Source: Variovorax ginsengisoli
Lineage (GTDB): Bacteria; Pseudomonadota; Gammaproteobacteria; Burkholderiales; Burkholderiaceae_C
Direction of reading: 5' to 3'
DNA: 64,000 bases
Assembly (NCBI RefSeq): GCF_030486595.1
Contig: NZ_JAUJZH010000008.1
Location: 124,001-188,000, forward strand
Every line of letters begins with the position of its first letter. Within the stretch, counting starts at the first letter, position 1. The notes under the pieces are model-generated. The model was not told where the DNA came from. It saw only the letters and a program-made list of their open reading frames with translations, and searched no databases. A program made the translations under genes and the position numbers. This document shows positions 31,772 through 41,648 of the stretch, piece by piece.

Positions 31772-32704
31772 ATGAACGCACGCTCCCTCTTCCAGCTCTG
31801 CAAGGACTCGGTCGCCTCGTGGCGGGCCGACTACGCCCCCAGCATGGGCGCCGCGCTGGCCTACTACACGGTGTTCTCGGTCGCGCCGCTGATCCTCATC
31901 GTCATTTCCGTGGTCGGTCTGGTGTTCGGCCGGGAGGCGGCCCGCGGCGAGATCTTCGAGCAGCTCTCGGGGCTGATGGGCGCCGACGGCGCGCGAGCGG
32001 TGCAGTCGATGCTCGAAGCCCTCAACAAGCCGACCCAGGGCGTCGTCGCCACCGTGGCTGGCGTCGGCCTGGTGGTCGTCGGCGCCACCACGGTCTTCGG
32101 TGAGCTGCAGGACGCGTTCGACCGCATCTGGCGAGCGCCGGTGCGCGACGCGGGCGGCGGCGTGCTGTCGCTGCTGCGCACGCGGCTGCTCTCGTTCAGC
32201 ATGATCATGGGCATCGGTTTCCTGCTGATCGTGTCGCTGGTGGTCAACGCGGCGCTGGCGGCCCTGGGCGAGTGGTGGGCGCCGATGTTCGGCGGCTGGG
32301 CCACGCTGGCGCAGCACGTCAATTCGGCCTTCGGCTTCGTGATCGTGACGGTCGGCTTTGCGATGATCTACAAGGTCATGCCGCGGGTCAGGGTGCAATG
32401 GCGCGACGTCTGGGTGGGCGCCGCGGTGACGGCGGTGCTGTTCACGGTCGGCAAGTACCTGATCGGCCTCTACATCGGCACCACCGGCGTCGCCTCGGGC
32501 TATGGCGCCGCCGGCTCGCTGGTGGTGGTGCTGGTGTGGGTCTACTACTCGGCCCAGATCTTCCTGCTGGGCGTCGAATTCACCTGGGTCTACGCCCACG
32601 CTTACGGGTCGCTGAAGGGCGTTCCCCGCCCGGCGCCGGGGCGTTCGCCGATGCGGCCCGAAGAGGGGACGCGGCCCGCCGTGGGCGAATCCGCCGACGG
32701 TTAG
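31772..32704 (+). CDS. YihY/BrkB family inner-membrane protein
   Basis: A 310-residue integral membrane protein with about six hydrophobic helices and the YihY signature [20 protein letters not shown] YxxxFLxG-like end is present ([18 protein letters not shown]). The family was once called RNase BN by mistake and has no confirmed biochemical role. The ATG at 31772 follows an upstream open frame that is not family-like. Its TAG stop shares TTAG with the TAA stop of the convergent chemoreceptor gene. Confidence 0.88.
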   Translation: MNARSLFQLCKDSVASWRADYAPSMGAALAYYTVFSVAPLILIVISVVGLVFGREAARGEIFEQLSGLMGADGARAVQSMLEALNKPTQGVVATVAGVGLVVVGATTVFGELQDAFDRIWRAPVRDAGGGVLSLLRTRLLSFSMIMGIGFLLIVSLVVNAALAALGEWWAPMFGGWATLAQHVNSAFGFVIVTVGFAMIYKVMPRVRVQWRDVWVGAAVTAVLFTVGKYLIGLYIGTTGVASGYGAAGSLVVVLVWVYYSAQIFLLGVEFTWVYAHAYGSLKGVPRPAPGRSPMRPEEGTRPAVGESADG

Positions 32705-34380
32705 AACTCTTCCCAGTCGCCCGCCGCCGATACGGCAGAAGCGGCCGTCTGCTTGCGCGGCGCGGATTCCTCAATGGCCGGCTTGGCCTTGGCCTGCGAG
32801 CGCCTCGCCGGTGCCGCGGCCGGCGAGCGTGAGGCGTGCGATCCGTCCAGCTTGAACACACCGACCGCGCGCGACAGCTGGCTCGCCTGGTCCTGCAGCG
32901 AGCCAGCCGCCGCGGACGCCTCTTCGACCAGCGCCGCGTTCTGCTGCGTCACCTGGTCCATCTGCGTGATCGCCTGGTTGATCTGCTCGATCCCCGAGGT
33001 CTGCTCCTGGCTGGCCGCCGTGATCTCGCCCATGATGTCGGTCACCCGCTTGACGCTGTCGACGATCTCTTCCATCGTCCTGCCGGCTTCCGCCACCTGC
33101 TTGCTGCCTTCCTCGACCTTCTCCACCGAGTCGCCGATCAGGGTCTTGATCTCCTTGGCCGCCGCCGCCGAGCGCTGCGCCAGGCTGCGCACTTCCGACG
33201 CCACCACCGCGAAGCCACGGCCCTGTTCACCGGCCCGTGCGGCTTCCACCGCGGCGTTCAACGCCAGGATGTTGGTCTGGAACGCGATGCCGTCGATCAC
33301 GCCGATGATGTCCACGATCTTGCGGGATGACGCGTTGATCGAGCCCATGGTGTCGACCACCTGGCTCACCACGCTGCCGCCCTTGACGGCGACTTCGGAA
33401 GCCGAGACCGCGAGTTGGTTGGCCTGGCGGGCGTTGTCCGCGTTCTGCTTCACCGTCGAAGTCAGTTCTTCCATCGAGGCGGCCGTTTCTTCCAGCGAGC
33501 TCGCTTGCTCTTCGGTTCGCGACGACAGATCCTGGTTGCCCGTGGCGATCTGGCCCGAGGCCGTCGCGATCGTGTCGGTTCCCTCGTGCACCTCGCCGAC
33601 GATCTTCACCAGGCTGTCGTTCATTTCCTTGAGCGCCTGCAGCAACTGTCCGGTCTCGTCGCGCGTGCCCGCCTCGATACGGCTGGTCAGGTCGCCACCG
33701 GCCACCGTTTGCGCCACCTGCACCGCGCGGCCCAGCGGTCGGGTGATGCCGACGGCGAGCCGCCATGCGCACAGTCCGCCCAGGCCGAGCACCGCCGCGC
33801 CGAGGGCGAGCAACAGGTTGCGGCTGGCCCGGTAGCTGTCGCCGATCCGGACCACCGTGCCGTCGATCGCGCGCCGCTGCATCTCGAGCAGGTGCTGGAC
33901 GTTGTCGAGATAGACCTTGGCCGCCGGCATGAACTGGCGGTCGAGCGCCCGGTTGGCTTCCTCCATCGTGCCCTGAGCCTTGGCCTTGACCACCGCATCG
34001 CGCCCTTCGAGGTAGCTGGTCCGGACTTGCTGGAATCCCGCCCAGAGCGATTTCTCTTCGTCGCTGACCAGCAGCGGTTCGATCTGCTTCTGCAGTTCCT
34101 GCGCCTCCTTGGTCGAGTTCGCGCTCTCCTCGGCGAAGAAGGGGCCGAGCGACGGGTCGGCACTCTTGGCGATGGCGGTGGTGCGGCGTACGCCGACCGC
34201 CACCAGCCGATACCAGTCGCTGATCAGCCGCTCCTTGGCCAGCGGTTGGGCGGTGATGGCTTCGGCGGCCGCCGTCACTGCCTGAAGGCGCCAGATGCCA
34301 AGTGCCGTCATCAGCGCCATCAATGCCAGCACCAGGCCGAATCCAAGGCCCAGGCGGGTGCCGATCTTCCAGTGTTTCAC
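32701..34380 (-). CDS. Methyl-accepting chemotaxis protein
   Basis: A 559-residue transmembrane chemoreceptor. It has an N-terminal membrane helix (about 8-30), a periplasmic four-helix-bundle sensor (about 31-190), a second membrane helix (about 191-212), a HAMP domain and a long signalling coiled coil. The hairpin tip is [20 protein letters not shown], which contacts CheA and CheW. The C-terminus ends DWEEF, equivalent to the NWETF pentapeptide that recruits CheR and CheB. The start is GTG with GAGGA six bases upstream. The ligand is unknown; no che genes are nearby. Confidence 0.93.
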   Translation of the reverse strand: MKHWKIGTRLGLGFGLVLALMALMTALGIWRLQAVTAAAEAITAQPLAKERLISDWYRLVAVGVRRTTAIAKSADPSLGPFFAEESANSTKEAQELQKQIEPLLVSDEEKSLWAGFQQVRTSYLEGRDAVVKAKAQGTMEEANRALDRQFMPAAKVYLDNVQHLLEMQRRAIDGTVVRIGDSYRASRNLLLALGAAVLGLGGLCAWRLAVGITRPLGRAVQVAQTVAGGDLTSRIEAGTRDETGQLLQALKEMNDSLVKIVGEVHEGTDTIATASGQIATGNQDLSSRTEEQASSLEETAASMEELTSTVKQNADNARQANQLAVSASEVAVKGGSVVSQVVDTMGSINASSRKIVDIIGVIDGIAFQTNILALNAAVEAARAGEQGRGFAVVASEVRSLAQRSAAAAKEIKTLIGDSVEKVEEGSKQVAEAGRTMEEIVDSVKRVTDIMGEITAASQEQTSGIEQINQAITQMDQVTQQNAALVEEASAAAGSLQDQASQLSRAVGVFKLDGSHASRSPAAAPARRSQAKAKPAIEESAPRKQTAASAVSAAGDWEEF

Positions 34381-34461
34381 GTGCGTTCCTCGTTGCCGGC
34401 CGCGCCGGCCGTTCGAGGAATATCGGCAGATGGGCGCGAAACTGAAGGCCCGCGCCTGCGT

Positions 34462-35007
34462 TCAGCCCGTGAAGCCGCCTTCGTCCAGGAAGCGCCGCTC
34501 CTCGGCCGTGGTGGTGCGCCCGAGCGCCGCGTTGCGGTGCGGGAAGCGCCCGAAGCGCGCCACGATGTCGCGGTGCAGCACGGCGAAGCGCTGCGTGTTG
34601 GCGTCGAGCGAGCGGTTCAGCGCGACCGAGCGTTCCTGGTCGGCCAAGGCCTCGGAGTGCATGAAGGGCAGGTAGAAAAACGGGCGCAGCGCCGGCTCGA
34701 CATGCTGGTCGAAGCCTGCCGCGACCGCCGCCCGCGCGATCGCCAGCGCCTTGCCGTCGGTCGCGAACATGTGGCCGCTGCCGCGCCAGGCGTTGCGCGG
34801 CAACTGGTCCAGCAGCACCAGCAGCGCCAGCGCGCCTTCGGCGTCGGCCGCCCAGTGATCGAGGTCGCCGGTGGCGGCGAGGTGGTGCGCGGCCTCGAAG
34901 CGGGCCTTGAAATCGGCATCGAAGGCGTCGTCCTTGGCGAACCAGCGGCGCGGGCCGGCCGCGCGCCAGAAGGCCGTGACAGCGGCGGGGGAGGGAAGCT
35001 CGGTCAT
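34462..35007 (-). CDS. DUF924 family protein
   Basis: A 181-residue helical protein of the DUF924 family (TPR-like fold). Landmarks are VTAFWRAAGPRRWFAKDDAFD, LVLLDQLPRNAWRGS, FFYLPFMHSEAL and the end GRFPHRNAALGR...FLDEGGF. The family is widespread and has no established function. There is no signal peptide. It stands alone, 81 bp upstream of the chemoreceptor start on the same strand. Confidence 0.85.
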   Translation of the reverse strand: MTELPSPAAVTAFWRAAGPRRWFAKDDAFDADFKARFEAAHHLAATGDLDHWAADAEGALALLVLLDQLPRNAWRGSGHMFATDGKALAIARAAVAAGFDQHVEPALRPFFYLPFMHSEALADQERSVALNRSLDANTQRFAVLHRDIVARFGRFPHRNAALGRTTTAEERRFLDEGGFTG

Positions 35008-35114
35008 GGGCCGGATGATGCCATCGGGGGCGGTCCAAAGTCGGGGCGGCGGCCGACAGCGCGCGGGCCCGTTGCTGCCTAAGCTGGGTGGATCACAACC
35101 AGATGGAGATCAGC

Positions 35115-35564
35115 ATGACCCGATACGGACAACTCTTGCGCCTGGCACTCGTCGCGGGCGTCACGACCGCGGCCTTGGCCGGCTGCGGCATGATGTCGAA
35201 GTCCAGCACCGCGAGCTTCAGCGGTGCCATGAACGCGGCCAGCGAAGTGCCGCCCAACATGACGCGCGGCAGTGGCATGGCCGAAGCCTGGCTCAACAAG
35301 GACACCAACGTCCTCAAGTACAAGATCACCTACGAAGGCTTGAGCGGCCCTGCGACGGCGGCCCATTTCCATGGGCCGGCCACCGCGGGGGCGAATGCCG
35401 CCGTGGTCCTGCCTTTCGCGTCGCCGGCCAGCCCGATCGAAGGCCAGGCCACGTTGACGCCGGCCCAGGCGGCCGATTTGATGGCCGGCAAGTGGTATGC
35501 CAATGTCCACACGGCTGCCAACCCGGGCGGAGAGATCCGTGGCCAGATGCTGCCGAAGATGTAA
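35115..35564 (+). CDS. CHRD domain lipoprotein
   Basis: A 149-residue lipoprotein: signal peptide ending ALAGC, then a CHRD domain, first described in chordin and found alone in many bacterial exported proteins. The domain landmarks are EVPPNMTRGSG, FHGPATAG and the end NVHTAANPGGEIRGQM. The function is unknown. The ATG at 35115 has GGAG six bases upstream; an ATG nine codons earlier is less likely. It lies 12 bp before the ClpP-like gene, an odd partner. Confidence 0.88.
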   Translation: MTRYGQLLRLALVAGVTTAALAGCGMMSKSSTASFSGAMNAASEVPPNMTRGSGMAEAWLNKDTNVLKYKITYEGLSGPATAAHFHGPATAGANAAVVLPFASPASPIEGQATLTPAQAADLMAGKWYANVHTAANPGGEIRGQMLPKM

Positions 35565-35576
35565 GCCTGCACGCCT

Positions 35577-36170
35577 ATGGAAACCGACGACGACACCAAG
35601 CCTCCGGCCGCGCCCGAACTGCGCAGTTCGTACCTGGAGGAAAAGGCCTTCAAGTCGCGCACGCTGCTGATCTTCGGATCGATCACCGATGCCGTGGCGG
35701 CCGACGTGACGCGACGGCTGATCGCGCTCGACGCCGACAGCCAGGCGCCGATCGACATCCTCGTGAGCTCGCCGGGCGGCCACTTGGAATCGGGCGACGC
35801 GATCCACGACATCGTGCGCTTCATCAGTGCGCCGGTCCACATGATCGGCACCGGATGGGTCGGCAGCGCCGCCACGCACCTGTTCCTGGCAGCGCCTCGC
35901 GAGCGCCGCGTCTGCCTGCCCAACACGCGCTTCCTGATCCACCAGCCGAGCGGCGGCGCCGGCGGGCAGGCCACCGACATCGCCATCCAGGCGCAGGAGA
36001 TCGTCAAGGCGCGCGAACGCATCGCCCACGAGATCGCGCGCGAAACCGGCAAGCCGCTGGAGGAGGTGCTGGTCGACATCGAGCGAGACCGCTGGTTGTC
36101 GGCCCAGGAGGCGGTCGGCTACGGGCTGGTGTCGCGGATCATCGAGCGGAAGACCGAGTTGCGCACTTAG
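35577..36170 (+). CDS. ClpP-like serine protease, orphan
   Basis: A 197-residue protein of the ClpP fold. The catalytic triad is conserved in context: Ser in TGWVGSAATHLFLAA, His in FLIHQPSGGAGG and Asp in ERDRWLSAQEAVGYG. The strand ILVSSPGGHLESGDAI also fits ClpP. It has no long propeptide and lacks the usual serine context GxAASMG. No Clp ATPase gene is next to it. It is probably a second, divergent ClpP (ClpP2-type) that partners a housekeeping ClpX or ClpA, or acts alone. Confidence 0.85.
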   Translation: METDDDTKPPAAPELRSSYLEEKAFKSRTLLIFGSITDAVAADVTRRLIALDADSQAPIDILVSSPGGHLESGDAIHDIVRFISAPVHMIGTGWVGSAATHLFLAAPRERRVCLPNTRFLIHQPSGGAGGQATDIAIQAQEIVKARERIAHEIARETGKPLEEVLVDIERDRWLSAQEAVGYGLVSRIIERKTELRT

Positions 36171-36222
36171 TCGTCCTCGGGTCGGGCGCTGCGAGGGCTG
36201 GCGCTTGGTGTCAAATGACGCC

Positions 36223-37431
36223 ATGACCGCCACCAAGAAGCCTCGCACCGCCGCTCACGCCGCTCGTCCCCGCGTCGACATCACGACCGCCCGCAAGGCC
36301 CTGGTGCTGCAGGGCGGCGGCGCCTTGGGCGCCTACCAGGCCGGCGTCTATGCGGGCGTGTTCGAGAAGCACAAGACGCTCGACTGGGTGGCCGGCGTCT
36401 CGATCGGCGCGGTCAACGCGGCGTTGATCGCCGGCAACCCGCCCGAGCGGCGGGTGGATCGGCTGCGCGAGTTCTGGGACCTGGTGTCGTCGGGGCCGAC
36501 CCAGCGCCTGCCGGCCTGGTGGGGCGGCGACCGGGCGGCACTGAACCAGTGGAGCGCCGCCGCGGTCGCGATGTTCGGCGTCCCGGGCTTCTTCGAGCCG
36601 CGCCGAACGCCGGCGCTGCTGCTGGGCGGCTCGGCGCCGCTTCTGAGCTACTACGACACCTCGCCCTTGAAGTCGACGCTCGAACGGCTGGTCGACTTCG
36701 ACCGCATTAACCACTGCGAGACCCGATTCAGCGTCGGTGCAGTCAACGTGCGCACCGGCAACTCGCTGTACTTCGACAACACGGTGCAGCGCATCGGCCC
36801 CGAGCACATCATGGCCAGCGGCGCGTTGCCGCCCGGCTTCGCGCCGGTGCACATCGACGGCGAGGACTACTGGGACGGCGGCATCGTCTCGAATACGCCG
36901 CTGCAGTACGTGCTGGACATGCACCCGCGGAGCGAGACGCTGATGGTGCTGCAGGTGGACTTGTTCAGCGCCCACGGCGCGATGCCGCGCACCCTGGCCG
37001 AGACCATGGAGCGCCAGAAGGACATCACCTATTCGAGCCGCACGCGCATGAACACCGATGCCCTGGCTTCCAACATGAACCTGCAGCAGGCCATCGCCGA
37101 TCTGATCGGCAAGCTGCCCGCGGCGCTCCAGAAGGACCCCAGCGTGCAGGCCGTCTGCGGCCAGCTGAACCACGAGCCGATCGAGATCGTGCACCTGATC
37201 TATCGCGACAAGCCCTACGAGCTCGACTCGAAGGACTACGAATTCTCGCGCGCCTCGGTCGACGAGCACTGGGACGCCGGCCTGCGCGACATCCGCAACA
37301 CGCTGGACCACCCCGAATGGCTGCAGAGCGCCGCGCTGCCGAATGGCGTCACCACCTTCGACCTGACCGAGCCGAATGCGCGCCGGGTGCGCCATCCGAT
37401 GGCGCTGCCGCAGGTGCCCGCGGCGCGCTGA
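36223..37431 (+). CDS. Patatin-like phospholipase with DUF3734 domain
   Basis: A 402-residue patatin-family hydrolase. It has the oxyanion hole [14 protein letters not shown], the nucleophile elbow GVSIGAV (GxSxG) and the catalytic aspartate in [13 protein letters not shown]3734 region follows ([10 protein letters not shown]). No signal peptide is seen, so it is probably cytoplasmic. It lies 97 bp upstream of 3-hydroxybutyrate dehydrogenase, a pairing I recall from other Burkholderiales. This hints at a role in polyhydroxybutyrate granule or lipid turnover, which is inference. Confidence 0.9.
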   Translation: MTATKKPRTAAHAARPRVDITTARKALVLQGGGALGAYQAGVYAGVFEKHKTLDWVAGVSIGAVNAALIAGNPPERRVDRLREFWDLVSSGPTQRLPAWWGGDRAALNQWSAAAVAMFGVPGFFEPRRTPALLLGGSAPLLSYYDTSPLKSTLERLVDFDRINHCETRFSVGAVNVRTGNSLYFDNTVQRIGPEHIMASGALPPGFAPVHIDGEDYWDGGIVSNTPLQYVLDMHPRSETLMVLQVDLFSAHGAMPRTLAETMERQKDITYSSRTRMNTDALASNMNLQQAIADLIGKLPAALQKDPSVQAVCGQLNHEPIEIVHLIYRDKPYELDSKDYEFSRASVDEHWDAGLRDIRNTLDHPEWLQSAALPNGVTTFDLTEPNARRVRHPMALPQVPAAR

Positions 37432-37528
37432 ACGCGATCAGGCTGCCTTAAGCCTGGCCGCGCAGGCTCGGCGCTCGGGCACGCAGATTGCACGCAGATC
37501 CATCACTTTCTTCACTCCAAGGAATCCC

Positions 37529-38311
37529 ATGCAGCTCAAGGACAAGGTCGCATTCATCACCGGCTCGGCCAGCGGTATCGGCAAGGAGATCGCCATCGTC
37601 TTCGCCCAGGAGGGCGCGAAGATCGTGATCGCCGACCTCAACAAGCAGGCGGCGGATGCCACCGCCGCGGAACTCAAGGCCAGCGGCGCCGAGGCCATCG
37701 GGGTCGGCGTCGACGTCACCAGCGAGGAGCAGGTCGATGCGGCGGTCGAAGAGGCGGCCAAGGCCTTCGGCGGGATCGACATCCTGATCAGCAACGCGGG
37801 CATCCAGATCGTCCATCCGGTCGAGGAGTTCAGCTTCGCCGACTGGAAGAAGATGCTGGCGATCCACCTCGACGGCGCCTTCCTGACCACCAAGGCCTGC
37901 CTCAAGCACATGTATGCCCAGGGCCGCGGCGGCAGCGTGATCTACATGGGCTCGGTGCATTCGAAGGAAGCCTCGCTGCTGAAGGCGCCGTACGTGACCG
38001 CCAAGCACGGCCTGATCGGATTGGCCAAGACCGTGGCCAAGGAAGGCGCCAAGCACAACGTGCGCGCCAACGTGATCTGCCCGGGTTTCGTGCGCACGCC
38101 ACTGGTCGAGAAGCAGATCCCCGAGCAGGCGAAGACCCTCGGCATCACCGAGGAGCAGGTGATCAAGAACGTGATGCTCAAGGAGACGGTGGACGGCGAG
38201 TTCACCACCACCGACGACGTCGCGCGCGTGGCGCTGATGTTCGCCGCCTTCCCGACCAATGCGCTGACCGGCCAGTCGCTGGTGGTGAGCCACGGCTGGT
38301 TCATGCAGTGA
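37529..38311 (+). CDS. 3-hydroxybutyrate dehydrogenase
   Basis: Short-chain dehydrogenase that oxidises (R)-3-hydroxybutyrate to acetoacetate with NAD, the last step of PHB breakdown. The 260-residue product has the NAD motif [15 protein letters not shown] (ISNAGIQ), the serine in [11 protein letters not shown] and the YxxxK pair in [12 protein letters not shown]. The end [10 protein letters not shown] is typical of BdhA-type enzymes. The ATG at 37529 has AAGGA five bases upstream; an open frame extends back but is not SDR-like. Confidence 0.92.
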   Translation: MQLKDKVAFITGSASGIGKEIAIVFAQEGAKIVIADLNKQAADATAAELKASGAEAIGVGVDVTSEEQVDAAVEEAAKAFGGIDILISNAGIQIVHPVEEFSFADWKKMLAIHLDGAFLTTKACLKHMYAQGRGGSVIYMGSVHSKEASLLKAPYVTAKHGLIGLAKTVAKEGAKHNVRANVICPGFVRTPLVEKQIPEQAKTLGITEEQVIKNVMLKETVDGEFTTTDDVARVALMFAAFPTNALTGQSLVVSHGWFMQ

Positions 38312-38422
38312 GCGTGGCACCGTAGTTACCCTGATTTGCGTGCCGGCTGGTTGACAGCTCGGGGGCCTAGGATGTCGCGATGAGCGCGCTCGGCGCTCTG
38401 CAAGACACGGAGACCCTGCCCC

Positions 38423-39229
38423 ATGACGACATCTCTTCACCATCTCGGCCGACGCACGGCCCTCATTGCGGCTGCACTGGTGCTGGCGGGCTGCGGCGCC
38501 GTCGGCACCCGGCCCGCGGCGAGCGACATCCACGTGATGACCTCCGGCGGCTTCACCGCGGCCTACAACGACTTGCGCCCCGGCTTCGAGAAGGCGAGCG
38601 GCCGCGCCGTGAAGACGGCCTACGGTGCCTCGATGGGCAATGCCGACGACTCGATCCCGAGCCGGCTGGCGCGCGGAGAGCCGGCCGATGTCGTGATCCT
38701 GGCGCGTCCGGCGCTCGATGCGCTGGTCGCGCAGGGCAAGGTGGTGCCCGGCAGCGAGGTCGACCTAGTGCGCTCCAGCATCGGCTTCGCCGTCAAGAAG
38801 GGTGCGCCCAAGCCCGACATCTCTTCGGTGGACGCGCTGAAGCGCACCTTGATCGCCGCCCCCTCGATCGCCTATTCGGCGAGCGCCAGCGGCACCTACT
38901 ACGAGACCGAGCTGCTGAAGAACCTGGGCATCGAGGCGCAGGTCAAGCCCAAGAGCAAGCGCATCCTGAGCGAAAGGGTCGGCACCGTGGTCGCGCGCGG
39001 TGATGCGGCGCTCGGGCTTCAGCAGGTGAGCGAGTTGCTGCCCATCGAGGGCATCGACTACGTCGGTGCGCTGCCGGCGGAAGTGCAGCGCGTGACTGTG
39101 TTCTCGGCCGGCGTCGCGACCGCATCGAAGCAGCCCGATGCGGCGCGCGAGCTGATCCGCTACCTGAATTCGCCGGCCGCCGCGCCGACCATCGCCAAGA
39201 CCGGCCTCGAACCCTTGACGGCCCGCTGA
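38423..39229 (+). CDS. ModA-like periplasmic substrate-binding lipoprotein
   Basis: A 268-residue type 2 periplasmic binding protein with a lipoprotein signal ending VLAGC. The fold landmarks IHVMTSGGFTAAYNDLRPGFE, PADVVILARPALDALV and the C-terminal ARELIRYLNSPAA resemble ModA, the molybdate receptor. No modB or modC is next to it, so molybdate cannot be assumed. A TTGACA at 38351-38356 precedes it, but the nearest -10-like TAGGAT is only 11 bp away. The LysR gene follows 7 bp later, so the two are probably one transcript. Confidence 0.78.
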   Translation: MTTSLHHLGRRTALIAAALVLAGCGAVGTRPAASDIHVMTSGGFTAAYNDLRPGFEKASGRAVKTAYGASMGNADDSIPSRLARGEPADVVILARPALDALVAQGKVVPGSEVDLVRSSIGFAVKKGAPKPDISSVDALKRTLIAAPSIAYSASASGTYYETELLKNLGIEAQVKPKSKRILSERVGTVVARGDAALGLQQVSELLPIEGIDYVGALPAEVQRVTVFSAGVATASKQPDAARELIRYLNSPAAAPTIAKTGLEPLTAR

Positions 39230-39236
39230 ACCCGTC

Positions 39237-40163
39237 ATGGAGCTGAGGCAGCTGCGCTACTTCGTGAAGATCTGCGAGTTGCGCAGCATGGGGCGCGCGG
39301 CGCTCGAACTCGATCTTGCGACGTCGGCCTTGAGTCAGCAGATCAGCCGGCTCGAGAGCGAGCTGTCGACCCGCCTGCTTCAGCGCAGCTCGACCGGCGT
39401 GACGCCGACCGACGCCGGGCTGGCCTTCTTGCAGCAGGCGCAGCTCACGCTGCGGCATGCCGATGAAGCGGTGCGGGCTGCGCAGCAGGCCCGGCTGTCG
39501 GGCCACGTCAGCATCGGGCTGCCGCCGACCACCGCCTCGGTGCTCGGCGTGCCCTTGATGCAGGCCATGCGGGAGCGCTATCCGGAGGTCAGGCTGCACC
39601 TGGTGGAGTCGTTGTCGGGGCACCTCGGCGCGATGCTCAATGCGCGCCAGCTCGATCTCGCCGTGCTGTTCCAGACCGATGTGGCGAGGCGCTGGAGCGT
39701 GCTGCCGCTGCTCGACGAAAAGCTGTTCGTCATCGGCCGCGCCGACCTGCCCGGCCTGCCGACCGGACGCCAGGTGCGCCTGGCGCGCCTGGGCGAACTG
39801 CCGCTGATCATGCCGAGCGCCTCGCACGGGCTGCGCGCCACGCTGGAAGCGGCCTTCGCGCGGGCGCGGGTCGTGCCGCGGGTGGTGGCCGAGATCGATG
39901 GCCTGGCGATGCTGATGGACGCGGTGCGGGCCGGGCAGGGCGCCACCATACAGCCGGGCGCGGCGACCGCGCGGCTGGCCGACGAGCGCCTTGTGCAAGT
40001 GCGCATTGCCGATGCGCAGGTCGGCCGCCGCAACCTGCTGGCGAGCCTGTCGGACGACGAACTCTCGCCCGCCGCGCTGGCCGCCCGCGTGGTGCTGGCC
40101 GATGTCGCGCGCAGGCTGGTGCGCGAAGGGCGCTGGGCCGGCGCCACCCTTCACGAAAACTGA
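39237..40163 (+). CDS. LysR family regulator of the tcu locus
   Basis: A 308-residue LysR protein. The N-terminal winged helix-turn-helix covers residues 1-60 (MELRQLRYFVKICELRSMGR, then TSALSQQISRLESEL). The effector-binding domain runs from about 90 to 300. It resembles the NAC/Cbl branch. It lies 78 bp upstream of tcuA on the same strand; in Salmonella the LysR protein TcuR activates tcuABC, which suggests the same role here. The gap to tcuA is the likely binding site. Confidence 0.87.
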   Translation: MELRQLRYFVKICELRSMGRAALELDLATSALSQQISRLESELSTRLLQRSSTGVTPTDAGLAFLQQAQLTLRHADEAVRAAQQARLSGHVSIGLPPTTASVLGVPLMQAMRERYPEVRLHLVESLSGHLGAMLNARQLDLAVLFQTDVARRWSVLPLLDEKLFVIGRADLPGLPTGRQVRLARLGELPLIMPSASHGLRATLEAAFARARVVPRVVAEIDGLAMLMDAVRAGQGATIQPGAATARLADERLVQVRIADAQVGRRNLLASLSDDELSPAALAARVVLADVARRLVREGRWAGATLHEN

Positions 40164-40241
40164 AGACCCCTTGCGCAGGGCGCGCTTTCGCGCGGCGCCA
40201 TGGCTGCCTAAAGTCGAGCTCCTCACGAGGAGACAACTGAA

Positions 40242-41648
40242 ATGATCGATGTCCTGGTCGTCGGCGGCGGCAATGCCGCGCTGTGCGCCGCGTTGATGGC
40301 ACGCGAGGCCGGCGCCAGCGTGCTGCTGGTCGAGGCCTCTCCGCGCGAATGGCGCGGCGGCAACTCCCAGCACACGCGCAATCTGCGCTGCATGCATGAC
40401 GCGCCGCAGGACGTGCTGGTCGAGGCCTATGCCGAGGAAGAGTACTGGCAGGACCTGCTCAAGGTCACCGGCGGCCAGACCGACGAGCATCTGGCCCGCA
40501 TCGCGATCCGCGCTTCGTCGTCGTGCCGCGACTGGATGCGGCGGCATGGCGTTCACTTCCAGCCGCCGTTGTCCGGCGCGCTGCACGTGGCGCGCACCAA
40601 CGCCTTCTTCATGGGCGGCGGCAAGGCGCTCGTCAACGCCTACTTCCGCAGCGCCGAGCGGCTGGGGGTGCAGGTCCGCTACGAGACGCCGATCGTCTCG
40701 ATCGAACTCGACGGGGGTCGCTTCGTGGCCGCACGCACCGCAAGCGGCGAGCGCATCGAGGCCCGAAGCTGCGTCCTCGCGGCGGGCGGCTTCGAGTCCA
40801 ACCGCGAGTGGCTCATCGAGGCCTGGGGCGTGAATGCGCGCGGCGAGCGGCCGGCCGAGAATTTCCTGATCCGCGGCACCCGCTTCAACGAGGGCGTGCT
40901 GCTCAAGGCCATGATCGACGCCGGTGCTGATTCGATTGGCGATCCGACGCAGGCCCACATGGTGGCGATCGATGCCCGGGCACCGCTCTACGACGGCGGC
41001 ATCTGCACGCGCATCGACTGCGTGTCGCTCGGCGTCGTCGTCAACCGCGATGCGCAGCGCTTCTACGACGAGGGCGAGGACTTCTGGCCCAAGCGCTATG
41101 CGATCTGGGGCCGGCTGGTGGCGCAGCAGCCGGGCCAGATCGGCTGGTCGATCATCGACCGCAAGGCGATCGGCCGTTTCATGCCGCCGGTGTTCCCGGG
41201 CACGGTGGCCGACAGCCTTCCCGAGCTCGCGCGCAAGCTGGGCCTGCCCGAGGCCGCCTTCGTCGACACCATCGACGCCTATAACGCGGCCTGCCGGGTC
41301 GGCAGCTTCGACCACACGGCGCTCGATGACTGTCACACCAAAGGCCTCGCGCCGGCCAAGACCCACTGGGCGAGGCCGATCGACTCGCCGCCGTTCTACG
41401 GCTATGCGCTGCGGCCCGGCGTCACCTTCACCTATCTGGGCCTGAAGGTGAACGAGCAGGCCGCCGTGCACTTCGGCGGCCGGCCGAGCCCGAATCTGTT
41501 CGTTGCCGGCGAGATGATGGCAGGCAATGTGCTCGGCAAGGGCTACACCGCCGGCGTGGGGATGGCGATCGGCACCGCGTTCGGCCGCATCGCCGGCACC
41601 CAGGCGGCCCAGGCCGCCATGAAGGAGACGACCCATGCAGCAGCTTGA
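40242..41648 (+). CDS. tcuA: FAD-dependent tricarballylate dehydrogenase TcuA
   Basis: A 468-residue flavoprotein of the succinate dehydrogenase/fumarate reductase FAD-subunit family. In Salmonella, TcuA oxidises tricarballylate to cis-aconitate. It has the dinucleotide motif [17 protein letters not shown] at the N-terminus, [10 protein letters not shown], and the late ATP/FAD-binding [19 protein letters not shown]. It overlaps tcuB by 14 bp, so they are translationally coupled. A related oxidase substrate is possible, but the adjacent TcuB makes the assignment good. Confidence 0.9.
   Translation: MIDVLVVGGGNAALCAALMAREAGASVLLVEASPREWRGGNSQHTRNLRCMHDAPQDVLVEAYAEEEYWQDLLKVTGGQTDEHLARIAIRASSSCRDWMRRHGVHFQPPLSGALHVARTNAFFMGGGKALVNAYFRSAERLGVQVRYETPIVSIELDGGRFVAARTASGERIEARSCVLAAGGFESNREWLIEAWGVNARGERPAENFLIRGTRFNEGVLLKAMIDAGADSIGDPTQAHMVAIDARAPLYDGGICTRIDCVSLGVVVNRDAQRFYDEGEDFWPKRYAIWGRLVAQQPGQIGWSIIDRKAIGRFMPPVFPGTVADSLPELARKLGLPEAAFVDTIDAYNAACRVGSFDHTALDDCHTKGLAPAKTHWARPIDSPPFYGYALRPGVTFTYLGLKVNEQAAVHFGGRPSPNLFVAGEMMAGNVLGKGYTAGVGMAIGTAFGRIAGTQAAQAAMKETTHAAA

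Noticed and set aside
38351..38373. TTGACA followed by TAGGAT before the ModA-like gene, looking like a promoter
   Set aside because: The spacing is only 11 bp, too short for sigma-70, so I noted it in the gene entry but did not list it as a promoter.
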